From Dermatophagoides farinae (Eukaryota > Arthropoda > Arachnida > Sarcoptiformes > Pyroglyphidae): a DNA stretch of 64,000 nt. Shown one piece after another: positions 12,177-25,305 of this stretch. The number at the start of each line of letters is the position of its first letter. Position 1 is the stretch's first letter. The notes below the pieces were generated by a model. It worked only from the letters and a program-made list of their open reading frames with translations, was not told where the DNA came from and searched no databases. The DNA lies in the NCBI RefSeq assembly GCF_024713945.1, contig NC_134681.1, positions 1,364,001 to 1,428,000 of the forward strand, in the 5' to 3' direction. The position numbers and the translations under genes were made by a program.

Positions 12177-15100
12177 TGTGTATTTTACCATTTATAGTGA
12201 ATGTCCGAAAAAAGAAAAAATTTTTTTTCTTTTACTTTTTTAGTTTGTTTGTTGAAAATATAAACACATCATCAAATTGAATTCATCAATCTCAGTATAA
12301 AATATATATATATATTAAGATGAAGATGTTTTTTTCTATATATTACATGTCAAGGAATTCACCGATATTTGATTACTGAATTGAAATGATTCCAATTTCA
12401 TTGATGAAATAATTTTTTATTTGATGATTTTTTTTCTTTTGGTATGTAATGAATGTATCCATACGTGATTACTACTCGGATACATTCACAATTTATTGTC
12501 CGATCAAAAAAAAAAAAAAAAAAATGAAGAGCAAGAGAGAGTGAATTCTCTTTATTCAATATATATATATTCATTAAATCGTATCATGCATCATTCGGTA
12601 TGGATGAAAGTAAAGAAAAAAAAAACCCAAAAGAAATCCAACATTCCTATCATCGATCCAATTTTTCCAATCAACGAAAAAAAAATCATCCTGATTTTTT
12701 GCTTACTTTTTTCTTTCTTTCTTCATTTCGTTCAAATGATGATGATGATGATGATGTTTACCACTACTACCAAAACAAAACACCAATTCCATTCCAAATA
12801 AAACATCAAATGATTTTCAATTGGATCGAATATCAATCTAATAGCTTATTACAAAATAAAATGCGTGCGTTTGTCATAATTAATAAACGAACGGTGGTAG
12901 AACAAAAAAAAAATGTAGAAAATATTGTGAAATTCAATGGAAATCTTGTGGTTTTCATTTTTCTTTTCCTCTTGGTTATAATAATGATAATTGAATAGCA
13001 AAAACAACGACAGGCAATGGTAAAAAAAACGACAATTTTTTACCGTTGTAAATAAAGAGATTAATTTTATTCGATTCGATGTGAAAATCTATTGGAAAAA
13101 CAAAACCAAAAAAAAAACCGAAAAAAAAATTGAAACGAAAACAAAAAATATAACGACAAATTCATTTTGTCTGATTAAATAATGGAAACAAACACGAACG
13201 TTTTATCAAGATTAGATTTAGGAAAAAAAACGGCAAATATTTGCCCTACACACACACACACACACACATAAACAAATTGTTCATCTATCAATATATCGAA
13301 TATCTATAGATAACTCTAGAAACCAGAAAAAAAAACCAAAAAAAAGAGAAAAAAATCGGTTCCACCTCTCTACTTCCTCCCCATTTATTCATTCATTCAT
13401 TCATTCATTCATACATTGAATTTTTATTGTTTGACAGAATCAACACACACACACACACAGAATTTTTTTTTCTTTTTTGTTTGAAAACCAGATTATCATC
13501 TGTCCACTGTATGTGTTTGTGTAACTTTCAATTCCATATTCTTTTTCTCTTTCTCTAGCTTTCTTTAACACTCGTATTATGTGTGGCTATTCGATTTCAT
13601 ACAATCTATTTCGATTGATTTGATTTTTCCAAAAAAAAAAAAAAAAAAAAATTTCTTCGCTTTCGATCGTTCTATTGCCGTGAATGAATGACCAAAACAC
13701 ACATATCACACAGGCCGGTTTTTTTTTCTTTTCTCTCATTTTGTTATCTGTTTTTTTTTCTTTATTCTTTGTCTTTTATTTCTGGTACGAATCAATACAC
13801 CATCATTCACATTAAACATTGCATAACAAAAACTCGAACCAAACGAGAGAGAGAGAGAGAGAAAAAAAACGGGTATCCGGGTAACAGAGAGAAAAATAAA
13901 AATAAATAAATAAACAAATTTGACATTTGACTTGTGGAACATCAAAATAAAGAAAATAAAATTAGGTCCACAAATACAAAAATAACAAACAACAACGACA
14001 GTGGAAAAAAATAAACACAGTATCAATGTCAAACAATTCAGAAAGAATAAAATGAAATGAAAAATAAAAATAAAAATGAAATAAAACGGGAAATTCAATG
14101 ATAATAAACGATGTGAAAGAAATGTACAAATACAATTTCGGTCATCAACATCTCGAACAAACACATACACACACATATATATTGTGTCCGAATATTCAGA
14201 ATGAAGAATAATAAATATTTTCATTATGAATGTGTTTGATTTTTTTTCTGATTCTCTGTTTTTATTCCATATAGCATCTCTATATTGTAGAATTTATGTT
14301 CACATGTTTTATTTGCCAAAAAAAATTCACTACTACTTTCGCATTTTTTTTCTAGTTTCTAGTTTCAATTCCATTCAATCGATATTGGAAGCCAGAAAAA
14401 AAAATTGCCATACGAATCGAAAACCCTTATAAATAACGGAAAAATATTTATTACATAGCATCAGGAATATATAATTCCACTACCATCATCATCATTATTA
14501 TTATTATCGTAATCATTGGAGATTTTTTTTTTCGAAATAGATAATGGTTGGCAACAAACAATTAAATTTTGAATAAATTGCCTTTTGAATCTCCTTTTTT
14601 TTCTGTGTTATATCATGTAAAATAAAATAAAAAAATCAGATTCATATTCGCTGCTTGCTATTTTTTTTTTTTTGTTGTTATGAAAATTATTCGATTATTG
14701 TGTCACCATATCATTCATGATCACATCAATAAATGGGCCAGATGTGACCATATTTGCAAAAAAAAAAAATTTATGTCCATCGTTGCTGCTGCTGCTGCTG
14801 TTGTTGTTTGAGCTTTAATAAATGATGATTACGATGGTGATGATGAAATTAAAAAAAAACAATTTCGTTCATCCTTTTTTTTCCTGTTCTGTTCCAAAAT
14901 CTATTCCAAAATATTATTTATATAATATCATCAATTGTTTCATTTATTATTGCATATATATAGATTGATATAATAATCATATCATCATATATAAATGATA
15001 TGAAAGATTTGTTGTATAATTTATGATTATGGCATTGTTTTACTTTTCTTTTTTATTTTTATTATTATTATTAAAAAAAAAAAATTATTTATTGATTTGA

Positions 15101-17559
15101 TCAACGAAAAAAAAAACGCAAAAAAAAAAATTCACCATTCAACGCCATCTATTTTCAACGGTTCGAAACAAAACAAAAAAATTTTTTTTTTAACCATCAG
15201 ATGTCATTGATGATGTTATATAATATATAACATCATTATCTTTCCAAAACAAAACAAACGAAAAAAACATTCAGGACAAAATGATTTGACCAATACCCAA
15301 CTAATCAACAACAGCCTTTGTAAAAAATATAAATACACATCATTAATTAAAATTAATGAACGAACCAAAAAAAAAAAAAAAAATGACAGCCATAAATTCT
15401 TTGGAAAAAAAAACTTGCCATCCATAAATCCATAAATTGTCAAGAATTGTCAAGGATTATTTTTTGTTGTTGAAATGTTGTTTACGAAATGATTACCGAT
15501 AAATATATTTTAATGATGATGATGATGATGTGCTGTTGTTGTTTGTCCTTCGAATTATTTTCGAAAATTTCAAATTCACAAGAATCAAATTGCAATATTC
15601 ATATTCATATATATTATATTATTGCATCAATTGGTATGCAAGCAAAAAAAAAAAAAGAAATGAAATACAGAGAAAGACAGAGAAAAAAAAGGAATAAAAA
15701 CTTTCAACTTTTGTAGCTAGATGACACTGCTACTGTATCCAAATGGCAAGGATAAACACACACACACACACCAATGTTACGATGATGAGAGTTTGACACA
15801 ATTTTTTTTTTTTTTTGTTCATCACACAACAAGGACTTTTTGATTTGTATGTGTTTTTATGGTTGATGGTGTTGCAATATTGCATTCTGTGTCTGTCTGT
15901 ATCCATATACGAAAAAAAAACAAATAGAAAAAATAGAAAAAATTAAACTGCGCATTCTCTATGTAATAATCAATGAATCTTGTTAAGTCTGGTTATGTTG
16001 TGTATGGCAATTTCGTCGTAATATTTTTTTTTCTCGTTTTCGTTTTCATTTTCATTCGTTCGTCATTAGTCATTGTGTGTGTGTGTGTGTGTTTGTCTAG
16101 TTTTGAGTTTGTTTCCGAAGATTTGTTTGACTTTCTTCGATCTGATTGAATAACGATTGTGTGTGTGTGTGTGTGGTGGTTGGTTTGAGTGTGTGTGTAT
16201 GTGAATGAATTGTATTGTTTTGATTGATTGAATGACGAAAATGTATTCTTAATATTTAAAATTGAATGCACATTCTTGATGAATTATATAATTCTCAAGA
16301 TGAATCACGATGAAAATGATGATTTATTGATAATTTGCTGACCAATACCAATACAACGAAATAAAAATAAAAAAAAACAAGATCAACAACAACAACTGAC
16401 GACGGCCAAAAACAAAAATTTGATACAAATTCAAAGTCTCGAATATTAATTGTGATCCAACAACAAAACAGAGACTTTGGTGTCGTCCGAAAAAAAAACA
16501 ACCAAAGGATAGTGAAGAGAAGCCTATTCGAAAAGTAATGAATTGATTGTTCGGATTCGGAACGATTCAAACGGATTGGATCGTGGGTATGTTTCATTTT
16601 TTTTGTTTGTTTGTTTGTTCAAAATGAATAAATACATTAAAAATTCTTTTCCATTTTTCCACAGTAGCCAATAGATCAATCGAATGGAAGTGAAAAATCG
16701 AATCAACAACATTCGGGAAGATTTTCGTTTGTCGTTGTTGTATTTGAGCAAGAAAAAATTATAACAATTTCTTTTCGGTCCTCACTTATCGTTGTAATTT
16801 CATTTGAAAAAAAATAAAAGAAAAGTTTTGGCCATCAAATTTTCGTTTGCTAGAACCACCCAACAACCACAACACCACAAAAAGGCAATTTTTTGCTTCG
16901 AAATATCAAGATCTCCAACCAATCAAAATATTGATTGTATTTTGATCTACATCCTAGAATCTCTCAACATGAGTTGTTTTTATATAAAGAGAAAATGAAT
17001 TTAGAAATTTTTTAATCATTAAAATGTATGATTGATAAAGATTGATTCATCTGGATCGGATGTAATGTAAGTGATTTTTATTCCAATATTCATGTTGTCT
17101 TTTCAACAATTAATTAACAATCCATTATTATGAATATTCTAGAACATCGTTTGATTACGTTTAGCTTGAAGATTTTCGATTTGGAAACACCATTTTTGTT
17201 TCATTTTGTCTTTTCGTTGCTTTGATCCGTAAAAATTGATTTTGAATTGAAAATCTTAATGAAAATAAAAACTTCACTAAAATTCACTACTACTACTACA
17301 TATTGATGATAACCAATCTACCTATCTCATTAATATAATTACCTGCTTAAACAAAAACTTTTTTTTTCTTGTTCTTTGTTTAATATACCTCTTGCCTTCT
17401 CTCTTGCTCTCTCTCTCTCTCTATTGTCGTGTATATTTGTATTGGCTTTTTTTTGGTTAATTCGAGAATTTTCTTTAATTTGTTGATTTGGAAAGGGCGG
17501 TTGATACGATCAGAAGAAAAAGGAAATTTCCTAGAATCAAGATTAATAGAAAATCTTTC

Positions 17560-18968
<1,409 letters not shown>

Positions 18969-19437
18969 TATATATAACAGAACTGAATGGCTAAAAATCA
19001 ATCAATTAATCAGATGGAGTTTTCTCGCATTATAACAAAAAAAAAAAAAAAAAAAATATTACACACAAAAAATATTTCACATACACAACTCTTTAGTGAC
19101 AATGTTTTTTTTTTTGCTCTTTTTCCAACTAACTCGATGAAAACGTGCAAACATATTTTTGTAATAACTGTATAAACACACACACACAGACACAAATGAC
19201 ATTTACAATCTCGCAGTAATTCAGCACATAAATTCACAGAATAGAAAAACATGAATTCTATTGCCAAATTCCAATTTTGTTTTTGTTTCTTTTGTTTTTT
19301 TATTTGAAGAAAAATTTTTTTTTTTTTTTTGATTTCAAATTTACTTCAAAAATGTAATTGAATGAATGAATGAAAAAATTTCTGGACATTCATAAAATTG
19401 AATTTTGACTGGAATATTCTGTATATACAATTTTTTT
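18969..19437. other. AMMECR1-NALF1 intergenic segment
   Basis: About 470 bp with an A18 run near 19040, CA repeats and T homopolymers. No further coding sequence is visible. No canonical AATAAA was found close after the AMMECR1-like stop, so its polyadenylation signal is unassigned. Confidence 0.6.
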
Positions 19438-19451
19438 TATATATAAAAAGG
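19438..19451 (+). promoter_or_regulatory. Candidate TATA box of the NALF1-like gene
   Basis: A TATATATAAAAAG match lies about 180 bp upstream of the first usable ATG at 19626 and would place a start site near 19470. TA-rich words are common in this window, so this is only a candidate. Confidence 0.35.
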
Positions 19452-19625
19452 ACATGCGTGATTCAAGAATTCATTATATATATAGTAATTTCCTAACGGA
19501 ATTGGAACAATTTTTTTTCTCTTTACTTGGCTCAGAATCTATTCTTCTAATGAATGTTTTGATGGTTTTTTTTCAACAATTTAAATATATCAACATTGTT
19601 GTCGTTGTTGTTGTTGTTGTTGTCT

Positions 19626-20883
19626 ATGGCAATCAAAATTATTCGAATAATGAATGAATTCTGGTTTTACTGGTCATCAATGTTGATCATTATTATTGAA
19701 CCAATTAAATCTACAACGGTAGTATCGAATGGTAATGATTTAATACAAACAAATGAATGGCCATTAAGATTTCATCATAGTCCATGGTTACATAAAGAAT
19801 TTATTGTTCGTGATCAATCAAAAATCAATGATCAATATCAAGAAAATGTTGATGATTTCGATGTTGATTTAGATACAAATATCTATTATGATACTGATCA
19901 ATATCATCATCATCATCATCATCCTCAACAACAACAACATGACCAATATTATACACGTGATGATCAAAAAGAAAAAATTGATACATGTGATGATCCAGAT
20001 GGCGATGGATGTAATCGCTGTTTTCAACCATCCATACATTGTGAACGTAAATTGAAATTAAAAAAACAATTACTTGCTGAACATATACCAGGCGCAAGTT
20101 TAACTGTTGATGAATTGATGAGTATATCACGTGTAGAAACAATGACTAAAGAAGAAAATCGTAAAACAATGACATTTCAACGTTGTTTATATTTAAATGA
20201 ATCATTGATTGATGAAATGTGTCATACTGATCGTCGAACAATGCGTAAAGATTTATTGGAAAATCTTCATCTACGATCATGTCGTCGTTTTTTAGTCGAA
20301 CGTAGCCTAAGTAAACATCTTTATTCATTAGTTATAAATTCTACTGATTGTTCTCGAATATTGAAAGAATTACTTGTATTAGATAATCTTGTTGAAGATT
20401 TAGCATGTGAATATGAATCCATTTTACATCGTTATGATTGTCAAGCTAAATGGTCAGTTGTATGGACATGTCGTGATTGTAAATTAGCATATAGAGATTG
20501 GCTTTGTTCAGTTATCATACCATACCATCTGAATGGTAATCTTATTAAACCATGTCAAAGTGTTTGTGAACAAGTACAACAAAAATGTCCACATCTTCAT
20601 CCATATGGCAAAGGTCAATATGCTGGTGAACCGGTATTTCTTTGTATTGGTAAGATTGATGATTAATTTTCAAATTGAAATTAATTTTTTAATCATTCAA
20701 CCAATTAAAATAGATCCAAATATTCCATTCAACAAGAAAATAACACCGAACATACCGTTTGGTGATGAAGGTCAATGCTATAATCCATGTGATCTAGAAC
20801 CATGTTTTAATGATGAAAATGAAGCACCGGTACTTGATTGTCCACATGCTAAATTATCCACACGATTATTATCAACCAGATAA
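19626..20883 (+). CDS. NALF1/FAM155-like NALCN channel accessory protein
   Basis: Exons 19626-20649 and 20714-20883 (64-bp intron, GTAAGA donor) give 397 residues up to a stop at 20881-20883. ATG codons at 19626 and 19650 are in frame; the second opens directly into a hydrophobic signal-anchor-like stretch (WFYWSSMLIIIIEPI) and may be the true start. The conserved Cys-rich domain follows: CDDPDGDGCNRC from about residue 121, several spaced cysteines, WTCRDCKLAYRDWLCS (about 280-295), then PCQSVCEQVQQKCPHL and a YAGEPVFLC segment, the diagnostic FAM155/NLF-1 order CxxCxxxYxxWLCS...PCxxxCxxVQxxCP. Family members (worm NLF-1, vertebrate NALF1/2) are membrane proteins that help fold and deliver the NALCN sodium leak channel, and are related to fungal Mid1. 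Residues about 90-115 contain His and Gln runs. Vertebrate homologues carry a C-terminal hydrophobic segment that is absent before this stop; see the entry for the downstream tail. Confidence 0.85.
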
Positions 20884-22403
20884 TGATGATGATCTGGAAT
20901 TTATTGATCAATTTAACGAAACATCCATTTTAGATTATAGTGCCGAACAATTCAATACAGATGATTCATTATTATCATTAGATATGGATATGATTGATAA
21001 TAATGATGATATAATTGATGATAATAATAATAATCTGGATGGTCAACAGACAACAGAATTTTCAATATTGCCAACAACACCTAGTGAAGAAATTGATTTG
21101 GGTGAAAATTTTTTTGATGATGATAAAATGATAATAATGACCGGTAATTCAGATTCACAAACAATGAAATCGGCAACGACAACAACGATGACAACAAAAG
21201 CAACAACAATTTTACCAAATGATGGTCAACAATGGATTGATGAAGATGATTATATTTTAACATCCATACAACACGATGAACCTTTATCATCGTCGTCGAA
21301 ATCGTCGAAATCAAAATCAATAAATAACCAATTAACACAATCATTTCAATTTATTGATGTTGAACAACAAGCAGCTGCAGCTGCATCAATCATTGCAGCT
21401 GAAATGATTGGACATTTTCATTCATCATCATCATCATCATCATCATCACCATCACAAAATGTACCAGAAAAATCATCCGAAATTGTACAAAATCATGATA
21501 AACAAATTCAATTCGAGAATCAAAAAAAGACAAATTTACCGTCTCAATCAACATTGGAAAATCAACAATCACCAAAACAACAAGAAGAAGAACAACAACA
21601 AGAAGTACAAACATTACCACCACCACCATCATCATCATCATCAAATCTAATGGATAAAACAATAGAATTATCAATTACAACAAATCCATCAACAATTGAT
21701 CCACAAACCTATGTACAGGAAATGTATCGTGAAGCATTATCCATATCAACTACAAATGATCCATTTGATTCTGTTGGTAGTAATGGCGGTGGTGTTGGTT
21801 TGAATGAACAACAATTAAATGATGAGCTTAATATCGTTGTCAAAGATTTTCTTGAATCAAATATAGTAAAATTGATTGATGATGGTAATGAACATTGGTC
21901 AAAATCATCATCCACTTCTAAAATGACGGCAATACCAACAACGGAATCGTCAACAACGACAACGACAACAACAACAACATCATCATCATCCTCAATCATT
22001 AGTGAAACACTGCCACCAACTGGAACTGAATCATCAGTCGATAATAATAACGATGTTCATCAACAACATTCAAAACAAACAACAACAACAATCATCTGAT
22101 ACAAATCAAATTCAAATGATGAATGGTAGTAGAAAAAATGGTGAAACAAATTCTGGTAATCGTCTTTATAGACATTATAATAGCCGAAATAAGGATAAAA
22201 ATTCCAAACCAGACAATATACCAGATAAAATACAAATAAAAGATCAAAAACAAATTGGAAAAAATTCACAACGGTCACCAAGAGCAGCAGCAGCAGCAGC
22301 AATCGAAAGAAATTCTGGATCATCTTTATTATACATTACAAGCCATTCAAATGTATTCAACATGATTTTCATCATCATTATTTATTATGCATTATATATG
22401 TAG
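20884..22403 (+). CDS. Probable C-terminal tail of the NALF1-like protein, in displaced frames
   Basis: Immediately after the 20881 stop a long frame continues to 22099 in the +1 register (it is open from about 20800), and from about 22080 a third register runs to TAG at 22401-22403. Composition is continuous across both changes: acidic Asp/Asn, then Ser/Thr/Gln runs, then basic KNSKPDNIPDK, ending in the hydrophobic VFNMIFIIIIYYALYM. A hydrophobic C-terminus is what NALF family members have. I found no pair of splice sites of this genome's usual GTA/GTT type that joins the registers in phase with a T-rich acceptor. Reading one base fewer in the A-run at about 20850 and again near 22073 would make everything continuous, which suggests assembly indels, a true null allele, or an unrecognised intron. 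No conserved domain is visible in the tail. Confidence 0.5.
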
Positions 22404-22404
22404 A

Positions 22405-22410
22405 TTTATT
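22405..22410 (-). terminator. Candidate polyadenylation signal of SLC41
   Basis: Plus-strand TTTATT reads AATAAA on the minus strand, 96 bases past the SLC41 stop. It lies two bases beyond the last codon of the convergent NALF1-like tail, so the two 3' ends abut or overlap. Confidence 0.5.
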
Positions 22411-22505
22411 ATTTTGAAAAAAGACACAAATTTCAATTATAATTCCATAAATTGAAGGCATTTTTTTTTTGAAATACTTGATCGTTTTGGTCAAATTTTT
22501 TTTTC

Positions 22506-24532
22506 TCACAATAATTTCAACAAATATTCATATGAATAGAAGGCAATAGTAAGCAATATGGTACCAAATAAATCACCAAATGCTGTTAAATATGGTATAG
22601 ATGAATCATCAGGATTAAGGCCATATTTCCATAATTTCATAATTATAATACCGGTAAGAAATAGCAGAATAAAAACCTGTGTAAATGTTGAAATCAGATA
22701 AAGGAATAAAAATAGCCACACATTTTTGGCTGGATGTTGATAACCATTGAATTGATTTAGTAGAACAAAAAATATCAAATGAAATGGTATCACAACAGAT
22801 AATAATGTTTGAGCCGAGATCGAATGCACATCTATTTCAATGAATTGATGATGATTATAAAATTAGATTTTCTTTTTCATTTTCATTTTCTTATCATTTA
22901 TATATTTACCATTTCCAGTGAGAAAAGCCAACATATTCTGTCCATCAAATCGTTTGACTAGACTGGATAATTTTTTACGTGAATCACGTTGATTAAATGT
23001 ACGTATCATATGTAGATTTGATGATAATCTTGATGCTTGAATTGCGGCAATATTACCACCAACACCATTGACTAATGGCTGATATGCAGCAATATCATCA
23101 AAACGAATAACAGAATAGCTTAATATAAAGCCACTTAAGCTCGATATAAACATTGCCATAAACATTGGTATCCAACATTTAATACCTAGTGATGAACCGG
23201 TTGATAAATGAGCACGTGCCTCTTTGGCCAACCAATTGACTAACAATAGACTAATAATAACGATTGCCACCAATATAAACCACCATTCATCTGAAAATAA
23301 ATAGATAGACAAAAATTATATCCATTGGAAATATGCACAAATATACTACAAACCCATTATGGAATAGAATATGGATGCAATTGAATAAAGAATTGCCAAT
23401 GTAACAAGATCACCTAATGCAGCAGCAATCGGTGTGGCAACATTATCTGGATTGATATCATGTTTAACTGTCCAACAGATTACCGTTATCATTATGGTTG
23501 CTGTTGGTAGTAAATGTTGAACAAGAATTAATATAATATATATATATATTGTATATATTTTTTAAAATGAATGAAAAATTTTAATTAAAAAAAAAATAAA
23601 AATATAAACAAACAAACAAAAAAATTTACCAAGCAATAGACTAGTTAATGAAGCTGTAATTATACTTGTTGCACAAAGCATTGGTATATGATTGTAATTG
23701 AATGCTATGGATCGATTATAATAATTGCCAATAAAGATGTTTGAATATGATGAATATAATAAATCGGCCAATAATGCAAATAAAGCAGCAGCAAAACCAA
23801 TTACAATTGATTGACACTATTGTTATTTTTTTTTGCCATTTTTCAAATGTTTTCGATAATTCAAAACAAAGACAAACATAAACAAACACAAACATACGGG
23901 ATTAAAACAACAACAATACGAACATAATATTATGTTTTATGAACAAATGTGAGAAAAAAAAATTAGTAATTCGTTAGTAAAAATAATGTATAATAAATTA
24001 AAAGTAATCAAATCACCAGAAAAAAAAACAAAAATCCATACCTGTACTAGTGCAATATTTGATCGAAATATTAATAAACGATTTTTATTGTTCAATTGGC
24101 CACAATTTGCCAATGATGATAGACGACTTGTCATTGTCATTTCAAGATTACCTTTTAATCCTAATAATGCTGGTAAAAGTATAAAAATTTCAGGCACATT
24201 CATGAATACAATTGATGTCTTTGGAAATAGAAAATGAAAATGAAAATGAAATACAAAATGAATGAAAATGGAAAATCGAAATAAAAAATTACCTTGATAT
24301 GATCAAGTAGAATACCGGCAAGTACCATACCGAAACCAGCTACAAGTAATGGTATGGAAATTTGACGAAAAATTTGTAGCCGATTTTCATCATCATCATC
24401 ATCATCATCACTTTTATCGTGTTCATCATTCTTAGTAATTAAATTCGATTTCAATGAATTATCATCATCATCATCATTATCGTTATCATCATCATCATCA
24501 TCATTAAAATGACAACTTTCGATTTTGGACAT
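22506..24532 (-). CDS. SLC41 family Mg2+ transporter, six exons
   Basis: Exons 24532-24293, 24218-24042, 23816-23630, 23500-23354, 23290-22910 and 22831-22506 join in frame to 485 residues; every intron has GT/AG ends. The two MgtE-type repeats of SLC41 are both present: repeat 1 with EIFILLPALLGLKGNLEM (about 85-105) and DINPDNVATPIAAALGDL (about 216-233), repeat 2 with PLVNGVGGNIAAIQASR (about 322-338) and LNPDDSSIPYLTAFGDL (about 449-465). The acidic and Asn residues of the paired NPD motifs belong to the predicted Mg2+ path. The family exports Mg2+, probably in exchange for Na+, at the plasma membrane (SLC41A1) or in intracellular membranes (A2/A3); which paralogue this is cannot be told by eye. 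The cytosolic N-terminus (about residues 8-55) is a hyperacidic Asp run encoded by GAT repeats. The start is the ATG at 24532; the frame upstream offers only a GTG. It is divergent from GUSB and convergent with the NALF1-like gene. Confidence 0.94.
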
Positions 24533-25305
24533 TTTTTTTCTGTCCAGAAAATTCACAGATAATTAATATGATGGTGGTTTAAATCAATTTAATTGATTGA
24601 TCACAATAAATTCGAAATTCGAACCACAAAAAGGTTATGCGTATTGAATGCACTATTTATTTATCAGAGAGATACAAATTTTTTTTGATTATTACGAACC
24701 GATCTGACGTTGGTTGTGTGTTGTGTTGTGTTGTTTGCTATTTGTATACGTGTTTTAGTAAACAGAACAAAACAAAAAAAAATAAATAAAAAAACTGTCG
24801 ATCGATTAATGCGACATCTATGGACGAAAAAAGCACAATATATGTATCAATGTAAAGTTGAAAAGTTTCGAAGTTCAATGTCATCATCATCATCATCATT
24901 ATCATCATTTGGATTATTTTTCATTTCATTTTGTTAACCATTTATTTAATGTGGACAAAATAAGAGCGAAAGAGAACAAACAAAAAAAAAACCCAAACAT
25001 TCGTTGGTTGTTAACCAAAATTTTTTTTTTTTTATTAATACTAATCACAAATAACCATCACATCATAATATATATATATACGCATATATGACAACAGGAA
25101 AATGTTTGTTTGGACGACTTATGATGATGATGATAATGAAATGGTTAGTGTATAGAAAATCCTATGGATTTATAGAAAAAAAAATCTTCTGATTCACCAT
25201 CAAAATAAAAAGGCCTGTGTTAATCTGGATTTTGTTCACTACTGCCATTTGATGATTGATTTGATTTGAATGTTTTTTTTCTTTTTAATTTAATTTCTCC
25301 AAACA
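24533..25305. promoter_or_regulatory. Divergent SLC41-GUSB upstream region
   Basis: About 770 bp separate the two start codons. It must hold both promoters, possibly shared. It contains homopolymers, a GAT run near 24880 and TA repeats near 25070; no convincing TATA box or initiator stands out for either gene. Confidence 0.4.

Larger units (their letters stand above)
5651..17478. other. Gene-free AT-rich segment
   Basis: About 11.8 kb without a supportable gene. It contains dense TG/CA, GAT/ATC, GTT/CAA, TA and TAGA microsatellites and A/T homopolymers; listed frames are translations of these. Perfect hairpins occur at 7620-7648 and 15211-15235. The last kilobase (about 16.5-17.4 kb) is poorer in repeats and may hold the promoter and untranslated leader of the AMMECR1-like gene, but I see no clear TATA box or initiator. 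Confidence 0.65.
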
